A stretch of 64,000 bases of DNA, taken from the NCBI RefSeq assembly GCF_021044625.1, contig NZ_CP087999.1, positions 3,121,001 through 3,185,000 of the forward strand. The letters run 5' to 3'. Positions within the stretch are counted from its first letter, which is position 1; the number at the start of each line of letters is the position of its first letter. A program made the translations under genes and the position numbers. Shown piece after piece: positions 43,678 through 53,498 of this stretch. The notes below the pieces were generated by a model. That model saw only the letters and a program-made list of their open reading frames with translations, was not told where the DNA came from and did not search any database. This DNA comes from Geomonas sp. RF6 (GTDB lineage Bacteria > Desulfobacterota > Desulfuromonadia > Geobacterales > Geobacteraceae).

Positions 43678-45507
43678 TCACGGCACGGCTGAGGGTGGAG
43701 CTTCCTCTGGCGACTCCTGGCGCGCCTCCTTCAGGGTAAAGTAGATCGTCGTTCCCTGGTCCGGCCCCGGGCTTTCCGCCCAGATGCTCCCCTCGTGGTT
43801 GAGCACGATCCTCTTGCACAGAGAAAGCCCCAGCCCCTCGCCGCTTTTCGACTCCCGGGTCGGGTCCGCCTCGTGGAAGATCTTTTCGCACTCCTCCGGC
43901 GCGAGTCCGGCGCCGTCGTCCTGCACAGCTACGGTCACCATCCCCGCGGCGTTCAGGACCCAGATGCGCACCTTTCCGTTCCTGCGCGCGTAGCGGGCGG
44001 CGTTGGAGAGGAGGTTGTCAAAGAGGAGGGAGAGCTGGTCGAGAGCGCCCAGCACCGCGAGCTCCTCGCTTATCCCGCTGCAGTCGCACTCTACCCCCAG
44101 CTGGGTGAAGAGCCCGGCATTCTTCTGCAGCCGCTCTCTCGCCACGGCAGCGAGGGGAACCGCGGTGAGCTCGCCGCGGCGGCCGCGCGGGCGGACCAGT
44201 GCTGTGGAGTTGGTGGTGAGGGCGAGAATCTGCTCCGCGCTCTTTTCGCACACCTCCAGCATCCTCTTCAGGGCGTCATCATGCGTCCTCTCCTTCACGA
44301 TCGGGAGGAGGGCGAAGAGCGGGGTGATCGGTGTCCGCAGGTCGTGGTTCAGCTTCACCACCAGGGACTGCACGAGGTTTGCGTGCTCGAGCCGGGCCTC
44401 CAGCTTCGATCGCTCCTGTTCGGAGCGCCGAAGCTCCGTGATCTCCCGCATCGTCTGGATCCCCCCCACAAGCTCCCCGTGCAGATCGAAGAAGGGCGCC
44501 GCGGCACTCCAGACGAGGCGCTCCTTTCCCCCCAGCACGAGCTTCACCTCCGTGCAGATCGTCTGCCCCTTCCTATCGACCCCGCTGTAGAAGGTGTCGA
44601 GCTTTCCACCGTCCTGCAGCATGTCGATGAGGAGCATCCGGGTGACGCCGTAGAAGGGGACGGCGTAGGCGTGGTCGCCGCGGCCGAGCATCTCCTCCTT
44701 TCCCACCCCGGTGAGCTCCTCCAGGGCCCTGTTCCAGGCGATGACCCGCTTCTCCTTGTCCACCACGAAGGTGGGATCGGGAAGAAACTCCACTATGTCC
44801 TCGACGCGCTGGCGGGCGTTCAGGGCCTCCTCTTCAGCAGCCTGGCGACGCGCGATGTCGACCGTGAGCGCCTTGTTTGCCAGGGCGAGCTGGCGGGTGC
44901 GCCCCTCAAGGGCGTCGTTGGTGGCGGCGAGCTCCGCGGTGCGCGCCTGCAGCGCCTGGTTTGCGGCGGCAAGCTCGGCGGTGCGGGCCGATACCCCCTC
45001 CTCGAGGCTCTCCACCTTCAACTCCGCCTGACGCGACAGCTCCCACTTAGAGGTCAGCGCGTTCGCCAGCTGATAGACCTCCATGGCGTCGAACGGCTTT
45101 TTGAGGATCAGCAGGCGGTCCCGTATTTCCAGCCGCTTCGAGAGCTCCCTCCAGGAGTAGTCGGAGTACGCCGTGCAGATGACGATCTGGATCCGCGGGT
45201 CTACCTCCCAGATCCGCTCCACCGTCTCCACGCCGTCCCATCCGGGGGGCATGCGCACGTCCACGAAGGCCACGGCGTAGGGGGAGCCCTCCTGGAGGCG
45301 CGCCTGCACCTTCGCCAACCCCTCCTGCCCCTGGTACGCGGACTCCATCTCGAATCCCCCGGGAAGCTCCTCTATCTCCTCGTCGAAAAGCTCCGCCTCA
45401 AGCTCGTCGAGCTCCGTAACCTTTGCCACCGGGGCGAGTATCCGCCGGAAGTCTTCGTGGATCGCGGGCGTATCGTCTATCACCAGGACCCGCCTGTTCT
45501 CCGCCAT
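43678..45507 (-). CDS. Response-regulator receiver/PAS/histidine kinase
   Basis: 609 residues. Receiver domain (about 1-140): RVLVIDDTPAIHEDF, phosphoacceptor Asp in AFVDVRMPPGWDG, Thr in ICTAYSD, Lys in LKKPFD. Coiled-coil repeat of AELAAANQALQ-type heptads (about 160-215). PAS (IVEFLPDPTFVVDKEKRVIAWNRAL). HisKA with NHDLRTPITPLFALL, HATPase with FDNLLSNAARYA, DDGAGLAPEE and GEGLGLSLCKRIV. ATG 45513 overlaps the stop of the previous gene; ATG 45507 is preferred for its AAAGGA site. REC at the N terminus suggests it takes phosphate from the upstream kinase. Confidence 0.9.
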   Translation of the reverse strand: MAENRRVLVIDDTPAIHEDFRRILAPVAKVTELDELEAELFDEEIEELPGGFEMESAYQGQEGLAKVQARLQEGSPYAVAFVDVRMPPGWDGVETVERIWEVDPRIQIVICTAYSDYSWRELSKRLEIRDRLLILKKPFDAMEVYQLANALTSKWELSRQAELKVESLEEGVSARTAELAAANQALQARTAELAATNDALEGRTRQLALANKALTVDIARRQAAEEEALNARQRVEDIVEFLPDPTFVVDKEKRVIAWNRALEELTGVGKEEMLGRGDHAYAVPFYGVTRMLLIDMLQDGGKLDTFYSGVDRKGQTICTEVKLVLGGKERLVWSAAAPFFDLHGELVGGIQTMREITELRRSEQERSKLEARLEHANLVQSLVVKLNHDLRTPITPLFALLPIVKERTHDDALKRMLEVCEKSAEQILALTTNSTALVRPRGRRGELTAVPLAAVARERLQKNAGLFTQLGVECDCSGISEELAVLGALDQLSLLFDNLLSNAARYARRNGKVRIWVLNAAGMVTVAVQDDGAGLAPEECEKIFHEADPTRESKSGEGLGLSLCKRIVLNHEGSIWAESPGPDQGTTIYFTLKEARQESPEEAPPSAVP

Positions 45508-45509
45508 TT

Positions 45510-48500
45510 TCATCCTTTGCTCCCCGTCTCGACCGGAAGATCGAGGGTGAAACAGGCTCCCTTCCGGAGACCGTCACTTGCCGCCATCAATGTTCCTCCC
45601 ATCTCCTTTGCAGCGAGGGCGCAGCTGTGCAGCCCGAAGCCGTGCCCCCCTTTCCTGGTGGTGAAGCCGTGGTTGAAGATGCGGGAGAGGTTCTCACTCG
45701 TTATCCCTTCCCCTGCATCGCGCACCGTGATCCGCAGCCGCCCGTCGAGGAGCTCCACGCCGAGCGTAAGGATGCGCGCCCCCTCAGTCGCCGCCATGGC
45801 ATGGTTGGCATTGCTGATCAGGTTCACCAGTATCTGCAGCATGCGCCCGCGGTCCAGAGGGAGCTCCGGTCCCTCTTCCCATTCCTTCACCACCGTCACG
45901 TCGTAGCGCCTGAAGGACTCCGCGTTCATGCGCAGGGCATCCTCCAGAAGTTCGGACAGGCGCACCGGCTCCTTCACGCCGCACGTCCCTGCGTACGACT
46001 GCTGCGTCGCCACGATCGTCTTTATGTGATCGATGCTGCCGCACAGCCTGCTCAGCTCCGCGAGGATCTCCCGGTGCTCCCCCTCCAGCGACTCCGCGAG
46101 CTTTGCCAGGTATTTCGGCAGACGCTTCCCTTTGTCGTCGAGGGTGAAGAAGGCTCCGAGGTCGTCGGCGCGGCTCTCCATGAGGCGCACCGCCTTGGCG
46201 AGCCCCCCGACCTTCGAGTCGCGCAACGACTCGGTGAGAAGCCCCGCAGAGACGTTCACGCTGTTTAGGACGTTCCCCACGTTGTGCAGCACGTTTGTCG
46301 CCACCTCCGCCATCCCCGCCTGACGGGCGGTCGCCACAAGCTTGCTTTGCGCCTCCTGCAGCTCCCGGGTGCGCTCCACGACCCGCTCCTCCAGCTTCTC
46401 GTACAAAAGGGCGTTCTCCAGGGAAACCGCAAGCTGTCCCGCCATGAGCTGCACCGCGTCGAGGCGCTCGCAGCTGAACGCCCCGCTGGTGAGGCGGTTT
46501 TCCAGGATCAGTATGGCGCGCCGCACCCCCTGGTTCAGGATCGGCACCAGCATGAGTGAGCAATGATCCACCCCCTGGAGAAAAGGGTCGCTGCAGAAGC
46601 GCTCGTCGTGCGGCGCGTCCTCCACGAGGAGAGGCTTCAGGGTGCGCTCCACGTAGCGCACCGCCGAAAGCGGCAGGAGCCCGGCAGCCCCCGCCTCGTC
46701 CACCGGGAGAGGGGCAGAGGCCCCTCCGCTGGTATCGAGCAGGAGCCAGCGTGCCGAATCCTCGGACCAGACGACGAGGTGGACGGAGCCTGCCCCGGTG
46801 AGGGCGCAAAGCTGCTGGACCACCCGCGCCTTCAGCCGCTCCAGGTTCGTCTCCGAGCTGAGCGCCTGGGAGGCACGCAGGATGGCGAGGAGGTCGACGG
46901 AATCGCTGGAGACGGAGAAGGGGCCGTTGCCGGCTCTGCGCTCCCGCTCCCGCCGCGCCATGCGCAGGGAGGGGTGCGCTTTTTCCAGCTGCAGTACTTT
47001 TGCCGCGGCGCCCCAACTGTGGTACAGGTCGCGAGCCTCCGCGAGGAGACGGCGGGCCAGGGCCGGGCGTCCGCAGTCGTCGTAGAAGAGAGCGGCGCGC
47101 TCCGTGATGAGGGCGCGGTGCCAGGGGCGCTCCATCTCTTCCGCGGTGGCGAGCGCCCTGTCGAAAAGGCGGGCCCCCTCTTCCCGCGCACCGATGGCCC
47201 AGGCGCATTCCGCCTCCACCAGGTGGGCGAGGTGCTGGAAGTTCTCCGGCGCGTCCGCGGCACGCAGGAGAAGCCACCGATTCGCCTCGGTTGCCTGCGA
47301 AAGGAGCGCATCCCGCTCCCTCCCCTCGCTTCTTTTCAGAAGGCAGGCGAGGGAGAGGGAGTGCAGCAGGTGCGCCAGCGCCGTCGGGTACATCCCCTGG
47401 ATGAAGGGGAGGGTCGGTAGTGCCGCCGCTGCATGGCGGCACAGGGCGGTGGCGTCTCCGAAGAGGGCGGCGGCGAGCGCCCGGTGGACGTGGTACATCG
47501 CCACCCCCTTCGGGTTCCTCTGCAGCGCTGCGAGGTGCGCCGCCTCGTCGAAGGAGGGGTCCCCGAAGGCGCCCGCCGATTCCGGTCCCCCCTGCACGGT
47601 GAGGAGGAGCCTCCCGTACGTCTGCAAGGATGAGGCGGAGTTCTCGATGCCGTTGCGCAGCGCAAAGGAGAGGGCGGCGTCGAGTTCCTGGCCGAAATCC
47701 TCCAGCTTTGCGGTATCCAGGAAGGAGGCGAGGGTCGTGTTGTAGGTAAACGCCGCGAGCTGCATCTCTCCCGCGTGGAGCAGACCCCGGCGCGCTTTCT
47801 CCGCCTGCGCCCCGCTCTCCTCCAGGGGGTTCATCCAGTGGGAGGCAAAAAGGGCGAAAGAGTGCCGTACCCAGGATGTCTCCGGTTCGTAGCCGCGGGC
47901 GTCCCCGACGAGGAGCGCCTGCTGCGCCGCGCGTGCGCCGGAGACGTAGTCGCCGGCGAGCTGCATCCCCACGTACGGAAAGCCGCTGAACCCTGAGATG
48001 AGCGGGGCGCACGGCCCGTGCTGCGCCCAGAGGCGCTGGCACTCCAGCACGATCCAGGTGCTCACGGCGGGGGCGCAGAAGAAGGTCGGGAGGACGAGCC
48101 GATGCAGGAGACGGGCAACCGCGAGGACCTTTTCGTCCTCCACCTCGACGCGCTCCATCTCCCGTCGCGCACAGAAGGCGGCGGTGAATTCGCACCAGGC
48201 AGGGAGCGCCTCCTGCAGACTCTCATCGAGGCGATGCGGCAGTGAAACCCCCATCCGCTCCAGTAGATCGAGCCCCAGCGCCACCGCCTCCTGGGGCCTC
48301 CCCCGGTCGGTGAGGCTCTTTATCTGGATGCAGGCTGCCTCCAGGAACTCCCCCGGCTCTTTCGCCTTTTCCTCGATCGCCTGGTACAGACGCTCCGCGT
48401 CCTCGAAGCGGCCGAGGCTATAGAGCGCTGCATGCCACTCCCTTTCCAGGAGGGGGACGAGCGGGTCCTCAGGGAGCCCCGCAGAGGCGAGCTTCAGCGC

Positions 48501-50762
48501 GGCGCCGAGGAAGCGCTCCGCCGCCTGGTGATTGGCCACCGCGCGCGCCGATCCGGCCCCTTCGCGGAAAAGTGCGACGACCCGCCTCATCTCCCCGGGG
48601 TCGTCGAGCAGCTCGAGCGACCGGAGGTACTGCTCCGCTGCCAGCAGCCGGAAGGACGCACACTCGGAAAGGCGGCGTGCAGCAGAGAGGTGAAGGAGTG
48701 TTCTGTCCTGCGGCGGGATGCCACGATACACCCCCTGCCGCACCCGATCGTCCCGGAAGCCTACCCGCGCCTCCCCTGGCGCGCCGTTTTGCTCCAGTAC
48801 CAGCACATTTTCCGTCAGGGCGGCGGCAAGATCCTCCTCCAGCTCCTGCACAGGTAGCGAGATCGTCTGCGCGAGCGCGGGGAGCATGACCTCCCCCCCG
48901 AGGCAGGAGAGCCCACGCAGGAGATCTCTGATGCGGGGGGGAAGTGCTGCCAGGCGTAGCGCCGGGATCTCCGTGACCACGGTGCGGGTGAGATATCCCC
49001 TGACCGCCTCGTCCTCCCACCCCCACCCCTGCTCCCGGAGTTTCAGGATCCCGTCGCTGCGCAGGGAGTTCAGAAGCTCCACCGTGTCCCCCGGGTTACC
49101 CTCCGTCTTCGTGGCGACCGCTTGCGCCAGTGAGGCCCCCTCGCCCCCTTGGAGGCGCAGCATCTCCTCTATCATGAGGGCGAGGTCCTCGTGGGGGAGG
49201 CTTCCGAGACGCAGCCTGAGCGTCACCGACTCCTGCCCCCTCCAGCGCTTCAGTGCGGAGGCCAGAGGGGCCGAGGCGGGCTCCCCGTCGCGGTGGCTCC
49301 CCACGAGGAGAAGGCCAGGAGGGAGCCCCGAGGCGAGGATGCTGTCGATGAAGTCGATGGCATGCTGGGGAGCGCACTGAAGGTCGTCGAGAAAGACCAC
49401 CACCGGGCGCTGCGAAACGATGGAGCACAAAAGATCGAGCCCTGCCACGTGGAGCCTCGCTTGCGTCTTCACCGCATCCCCGGAGACCTGCTCCGGCGTT
49501 ACCCCGAGGATGGTGGCGAATTCGGGAAGGGAGGCGCTGAGAAGTGCGGCGCTCGGGCCGAGCCGACGCAGCAGTCGCTCGCGGTGGAAGGAGAGCTCCG
49601 CCTCCGGCTCCGCCAGGAGGAGGCGTCCCAGGGCGCGCAGCGCCTGCACGTTGGCGCTGGAGGCGGGGTCGTGCCGCTGCGCCTCAAACCTGCCGCTGAC
49701 GAACCAGCCGTGCGCCTGCGCCACCATGAGGCGCAATTCGTTCACCAGCGCGCTCTTCCCGACTCCGGGGGCGCCGGAGACGAGGACGGCGGCCCCCGGC
49801 CCCTGCAACGCCACGGCCAGTGCCTTTCGCAGCGCCGAGATCTCCCTCTCCCGCCCGATCAGCCGCGACGGCGGCGAAAGCCTGATGCAGAAGTCGTGCT
49901 CCCCCAGCGAAAGGGAGGTCTCCCCTCCGCTCATCACCTCCTGCAGGAGCCGGGAGAGATCGTGCTTGAGCCCGGCGGCACTCTGGTAGCGCAGGTCCGG
50001 CTCCTTCTCCAGAAGTCGCATCACGATCCGGGAGAGGGGGGGCGGGACGGAGGGGACGATCTGCGCGGGGGGGACGGGGGGGCGCGCCAGGATGTCGTGG
50101 ATCAGTTGCAGCGGGTCGCTCCCTTCGAAAGGGGGGCGTCCCACGAGGAGGTGATAAAAGGTGGCCCCGAGGCCGTAGAGGTCGGCGCGCTGGTCGACGG
50201 TGCGGCCGGTGCGGCCGGTCTGCTCCGGTGCCAGGTAGGGGAGGGTGCCGGCGATCTCGCGGTGGTGCACGAAGACGGGGCGCTCCTCGGCGAAGGTGGT
50301 GGCGAGGCTGAAATCGATGACCACAGGGGAATCGTCCCTGCGGGAGAAGAGGACGTTGTCGGGGTTCAGATTCTTGTGCGCCACACCTGCGCCATGGATG
50401 TCGGCGAGGACCGCCGCTGTCTGCAGGAAAAGCCGCACCAGCGCCGCCATCTCCCCACCGCGCTGCGGGGTGACTTCGTGGAGGGGGAGGGCGCCGCTAT
50501 CCTCCATGGCGATGGTAGAGGGGGGGAATGCCCCCTGTACCAGTCGTGGCACTCCCGCGATCCCTGAGAGGCGCTCCAGGATTCCCCTCTCGTGGTGAAA
50601 GCGGATGTCGGCGTTCGGCCCGAGGAGCTCCTTGCAGATGACGCTCCCCCCCCCGGGGAGCTTGCGGCGAAAGACCCGCGTAAGCGCGCAATGGTACAGG
50701 ACCTCGTCCGCCGCCCACTGGGGAAGGCCCATCACCCAACGATTTTTGCAAATTGCAGTCAA
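45510..50762 (-). CDS. Giant Ser/Thr-kinase-like / ATPase / GAF / histidine kinase
   Basis: 1750 residues. Kinase-like domain at about 25-275: Lys44, APE and conserved Asn136 and Asp150 are present, but the catalytic loop reads HKNLNPDN (Asn131 for the usual Asp) and DFG reads DFS. AAA ATPase at about 300-560 with Walker A GAPGVGKSAL (330-339) and Walker B VVVFLDDLQCA. A long helical, probably TPR-like region follows (about 690-1290), then a GAF domain (about 1330-1480), and a histidine kinase end: VLHNVGNVLNSVNV H box, VNLISNANHAMA, DAGEGI, GHGFGLHSCALA. This layout is that of the trifunctional PknK/AcyK-like sensors. TTG 50762 or ATG 50732 could be the start. It shares an operon with the two kinases downstream. 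Confidence 0.9.
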   Translation of the reverse strand: MTAICKNRWVMGLPQWAADEVLYHCALTRVFRRKLPGGGSVICKELLGPNADIRFHHERGILERLSGIAGVPRLVQGAFPPSTIAMEDSGALPLHEVTPQRGGEMAALVRLFLQTAAVLADIHGAGVAHKNLNPDNVLFSRRDDSPVVIDFSLATTFAEERPVFVHHREIAGTLPYLAPEQTGRTGRTVDQRADLYGLGATFYHLLVGRPPFEGSDPLQLIHDILARPPVPPAQIVPSVPPPLSRIVMRLLEKEPDLRYQSAAGLKHDLSRLLQEVMSGGETSLSLGEHDFCIRLSPPSRLIGREREISALRKALAVALQGPGAAVLVSGAPGVGKSALVNELRLMVAQAHGWFVSGRFEAQRHDPASSANVQALRALGRLLLAEPEAELSFHRERLLRRLGPSAALLSASLPEFATILGVTPEQVSGDAVKTQARLHVAGLDLLCSIVSQRPVVVFLDDLQCAPQHAIDFIDSILASGLPPGLLLVGSHRDGEPASAPLASALKRWRGQESVTLRLRLGSLPHEDLALMIEEMLRLQGGEGASLAQAVATKTEGNPGDTVELLNSLRSDGILKLREQGWGWEDEAVRGYLTRTVVTEIPALRLAALPPRIRDLLRGLSCLGGEVMLPALAQTISLPVQELEEDLAAALTENVLVLEQNGAPGEARVGFRDDRVRQGVYRGIPPQDRTLLHLSAARRLSECASFRLLAAEQYLRSLELLDDPGEMRRVVALFREGAGSARAVANHQAAERFLGAALKLASAGLPEDPLVPLLEREWHAALYSLGRFEDAERLYQAIEEKAKEPGEFLEAACIQIKSLTDRGRPQEAVALGLDLLERMGVSLPHRLDESLQEALPAWCEFTAAFCARREMERVEVEDEKVLAVARLLHRLVLPTFFCAPAVSTWIVLECQRLWAQHGPCAPLISGFSGFPYVGMQLAGDYVSGARAAQQALLVGDARGYEPETSWVRHSFALFASHWMNPLEESGAQAEKARRGLLHAGEMQLAAFTYNTTLASFLDTAKLEDFGQELDAALSFALRNGIENSASSLQTYGRLLLTVQGGPESAGAFGDPSFDEAAHLAALQRNPKGVAMYHVHRALAAALFGDATALCRHAAAALPTLPFIQGMYPTALAHLLHSLSLACLLKRSEGRERDALLSQATEANRWLLLRAADAPENFQHLAHLVEAECAWAIGAREEGARLFDRALATAEEMERPWHRALITERAALFYDDCGRPALARRLLAEARDLYHSWGAAAKVLQLEKAHPSLRMARRERERRAGNGPFSVSSDSVDLLAILRASQALSSETNLERLKARVVQQLCALTGAGSVHLVVWSEDSARWLLLDTSGGASAPLPVDEAGAAGLLPLSAVRYVERTLKPLLVEDAPHDERFCSDPFLQGVDHCSLMLVPILNQGVRRAILILENRLTSGAFSCERLDAVQLMAGQLAVSLENALLYEKLEERVVERTRELQEAQSKLVATARQAGMAEVATNVLHNVGNVLNSVNVSAGLLTESLRDSKVGGLAKAVRLMESRADDLGAFFTLDDKGKRLPKYLAKLAESLEGEHREILAELSRLCGSIDHIKTIVATQQSYAGTCGVKEPVRLSELLEDALRMNAESFRRYDVTVVKEWEEGPELPLDRGRMLQILVNLISNANHAMAATEGARILTLGVELLDGRLRITVRDAGEGITSENLSRIFNHGFTTRKGGHGFGLHSCALAAKEMGGTLMAASDGLRKGACFTLDLPVETGSKG

Positions 50763-50922
50763 AGTAGCTTCCTGTGGCGGTTTGTGCCGGGAGGGAGAGG
50801 GCGGGGAGTTTCAGCGCTTGCGCGACCCGGGATGCTCCATCAGCTGAGGTATCGGCTGGAAAGGTCAAATACTTGAGGGGATACGCTGCGGCGGGGAGGA
50901 TGTGACGTGGGGGGGGGAAAGG

Positions 50923-50949
50923 GGAGGCCCCTGCACTGCAGGGGCCTCC
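50923..50949 (-). terminator. Hairpin, probable terminator of the Ig/IPT lipoprotein gene
   Basis: Perfect 13-bp stem GGAGGCCCCTGCA / TGCAGGGGCCTCC. Only a short pyrimidine run (CCTTTCCC) follows on the minus strand, so termination is likely but not textbook. Confidence 0.55.
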
Positions 50950-50962
50950 GGTACGGCATGAG

Positions 50963-52912
50963 CTATTTCTTTGTCACCACGAAGATTTCGGGGCTTTCCG
51001 CGCTGCCGGATGGTGTTTCCACCGTGATCTTCGTGTTGGTGAGGGTTCCCTTCGGCACGAGGAAGGAGAGCTGGTTCGTGCCGTACACCGTCGTCTCTAT
51101 GCGAGTCACACCCCCCATACTGATATAGGTGCGTCCCGGGACGAAGTTCGTGCCGGTGACGATGCGGTAGGCACCCGGGGGGCCGATGTAGTGATCGACA
51201 GCCGTGATCGTCGGAGCTCCCGTAGGTGTCTGGACCGTAAAGACCGCGGTGCTCGGGGCGCCCGCACCGAAGTCCGTCGTGCTGACGGTGATCGCCCCGC
51301 CGCTTCCTTCCGCAATGGAGGGGACGGTGAAGATGAGGGTGTAGGAGTCAAGGACCTGGACGTTCGTTCCCGGAACCGCGCCGATGGTAACGGAGGTCCT
51401 GCCGGAAATAAAGTCCTGCCCGTGGACCGTCACGGTCTGCCCCACCGGCCCTATGGCAGGCGCAAAGCTCGTCACCGTCGGCGCAGCGGTCGGCTGCTGC
51501 ACCGTGAACGCCTCCGTGGAGGTTGCCTCCCCGTACGGCGTGGTGACCTTGACGGTGCTCGGGGAGGTGATCCCTGCCGGCACCGCGAAGGAGAGGTAGC
51601 TGGAATGTGCCACCATTGTCTCGATGCCGGTTACGCCTCCTATGGAGACCGTCGTTCCCGGCACGAAGTTCGTCCCCATGATGCGCACGAGCTGCCCGAT
51701 CGGCCCCGAGGTCGGACCAATAGAGCCGATGGTGGGCTGCGGCGGGTTTACGGTCATCACCGACTGGGCCGAGACGCTCTGGTCCAGCGGCCATCTGGCG
51801 GTCAGCGTCGATTTTCCGGTACGTATGGCGGTGGAGGTCTCCCCCTTGTTGCTGGTATTGTCCACCACCGCTACCTGCTCGTCCGAGGAGAACCAGGTGA
51901 CGGTTTCGGTGACGTCCTGTTTGGTGCCATCCGAGAAGTTCGCAACCGCGGTGAGCTGCACTTTCTCTATTCCGAGGCCGACCGCGGGTGTACCGGGCTC
52001 CACCGTGATGGAGACTGCGTGGGCGCCGCTGACCGTGAGTGTCGCCTGTGCCTGCCTTCCGCCGTAGGCGGCGGTTATGGTGGTGGAACCTTGCTTCAGC
52101 CCCGTGGCGGAGACGCGCCCGCTCGCATCAGCGGCCATTGTCGCTACGGTCGGATCGGAAGAGGTCCATGTCGCCGCCGGGGTGACGTCATGGGTGCTGC
52201 CGTCGCTGTACCCTGCCTTCGCGGTGAAGCGCATGCTCGTCCCGATGGCGATGGTGGAGTTCCCCTGGTCGATGGAGAGGGAGTTGATGGTGGCAGCGTT
52301 GATGGTGATCCCCACGCTCCCGGAGATGCCGGCGAGTGTGGCGGTTATGGTGACCGCGCCGGGCGCTACCGAGGTCACTAAGCCGGTGCTGCTGACGGTC
52401 GCCTTCGCGGTGTCGGAGGAGCTCCAGGAGACGAGGCTGGTGATATCTCCGGTGCTGTTGTCGGAGAAGGTGCCTTTGGCGGTCAGCTGCTTCGGAACAC
52501 CGACCGGCATGGAGGGGACCGGGTCGATGGCGATGGAGGAGAGGGCGAGGACCTTCACGGTCGCCGAGCCGGTCGCACCCGATCCGGCTGCGGTGATGAC
52601 TGCGGTGCCCGGCGTGGACCCCGCGGTGACCAGGCCGGAGCTGCTGACGGAGGCGACAGCGCTTGCGGACGAGCTCCAGGTGACGGTGCCGGTGACATCC
52701 TGGGTGCTGCCGTCAGTTGCCACCAGTGTGGCTGTGTATTGCTGTGTCGTACCCGGCGGGAGTGTCAGAGTGGCGGGGTGGACCTGGATCGTCGGACCGG
52801 TTGCTACGTTTGCCGAACTTCCGTTCCCCCCTCCAGACCCTCCTCCGCCGCAACCTGAGAGTGCGAGCAGTGACATCACCATGGCCCATAGTAGCAATAG
52901 CGGTTTTCTCAT
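50963..52912 (-). CDS. Lipoprotein with four Big2-type Ig domains and three IPT/TIG domains
   Basis: 649 residues. Signal peptide with lipobox LSGC (MRKPLLLLWAMVMSLLALSGC), then Gly-rich linker. Four bacterial Ig-like (Big2) domains at about 40-385, seen as repeated LTLPPGTTQQYTATL...VTWSSS...ASVSSSGLVTAG patterns. Three IPT/TIG domains at about 390-640: GPTSGPIGQLVRIMGTNFVPG, APAIGPVGQTVTVHGQDFISG and DHYIGPPGAYRIVTGTNFVPG. Likely an outer-membrane surface adhesin or scaffold. It stands alone. Confidence 0.92.
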   Translation of the reverse strand: MRKPLLLLWAMVMSLLALSGCGGGGSGGGNGSSANVATGPTIQVHPATLTLPPGTTQQYTATLVATDGSTQDVTGTVTWSSSASAVASVSSSGLVTAGSTPGTAVITAAGSGATGSATVKVLALSSIAIDPVPSMPVGVPKQLTAKGTFSDNSTGDITSLVSWSSSDTAKATVSSTGLVTSVAPGAVTITATLAGISGSVGITINAATINSLSIDQGNSTIAIGTSMRFTAKAGYSDGSTHDVTPAATWTSSDPTVATMAADASGRVSATGLKQGSTTITAAYGGRQAQATLTVSGAHAVSITVEPGTPAVGLGIEKVQLTAVANFSDGTKQDVTETVTWFSSDEQVAVVDNTSNKGETSTAIRTGKSTLTARWPLDQSVSAQSVMTVNPPQPTIGSIGPTSGPIGQLVRIMGTNFVPGTTVSIGGVTGIETMVAHSSYLSFAVPAGITSPSTVKVTTPYGEATSTEAFTVQQPTAAPTVTSFAPAIGPVGQTVTVHGQDFISGRTSVTIGAVPGTNVQVLDSYTLIFTVPSIAEGSGGAITVSTTDFGAGAPSTAVFTVQTPTGAPTITAVDHYIGPPGAYRIVTGTNFVPGRTYISMGGVTRIETTVYGTNQLSFLVPKGTLTNTKITVETPSGSAESPEIFVVTKK

Positions 52913-53187
52913 GTCTTGCCTCCTGTGGAATCGAATGTGATAGACCGTCCGGGAAATAGGGAGTGTCAGAGCCTATGACTTGCGGGCCAACTCTCCTGTC
53001 TGGCGAACGACTTCCAAATTATACTGCACAGCCGCAAATAGTTAAGGTATACCAATGTACCCTCGGCTCTCTGACTCCGCGTCGGACGTGGGGGGAACGC
53101 CTTGGCGGCTTTTGTGGAAATGGGATACCATCTAGGGAGGAAGTCGCAGGTGGGCGGAAAATGGGGGAAGATCCCCGGGAGGTAGTC

Positions 53188-53490
53188 ATGAGGCGTATGG
53201 TTCTGCTGGCGGCGTTTTCTTTTGTCTTTGCGACGGGGCCCACTGCTTTCGGGCAGGTCGTGGCTCCCGATGAGGGAGGGATGCAGCAGCCGCGCGACGG
53301 TGCCATAGAGGAGATGGACAGCTCGCGTCAGAAGGCGTGCAACTGCTGCCAGGAGTGTCAGGCGGCGATGAAGACGACGAAGGGGAAGGAGGAGGGGCCT
53401 CCGAAGACGAACGGCTGCAGGGATTGCTGCAAGCGCTGCGGGAAGAAGGTCCCTATGGACAAGAGCGTCCCGCCGGAGATCACCCGCTAG
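53188..53490 (+). CDS. Cys-rich exported small protein
   Basis: 100 residues. ATG 53188 chosen because GGGAGG lies five bases upstream; the frame extends back to 52963. Signal peptide MRRMVLLAAFSFVFATGPTAFG. The mature part holds two clusters, CNCCQEC (about 53-59) and CRDCCKRC (about 79-86), eight cysteines in all, with Lys-rich spacers (KTTKGKEE; KKVPMDK). It may bind a metal or form disulfides in the periplasm; no family recognised. Confidence 0.75.
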   Translation: MRRMVLLAAFSFVFATGPTAFGQVVAPDEGGMQQPRDGAIEEMDSSRQKACNCCQECQAAMKTTKGKEEGPPKTNGCRDCCKRCGKKVPMDKSVPPEITR

Positions 53491-53498
53491 CCGCGGGG

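Noticed and set aside
43795-45906. 703-residue plus-strand frame over the REC-PAS-kinase gene
   Set aside because: High GC leaves few stops on the opposite strand. The minus frame has complete receiver, PAS and kinase motifs; the plus one has none.
49149-50567. 472-residue plus-strand frame opposite the giant kinase gene
   Set aside because: No motif or start signal; the minus frame is continuous with a full domain series.
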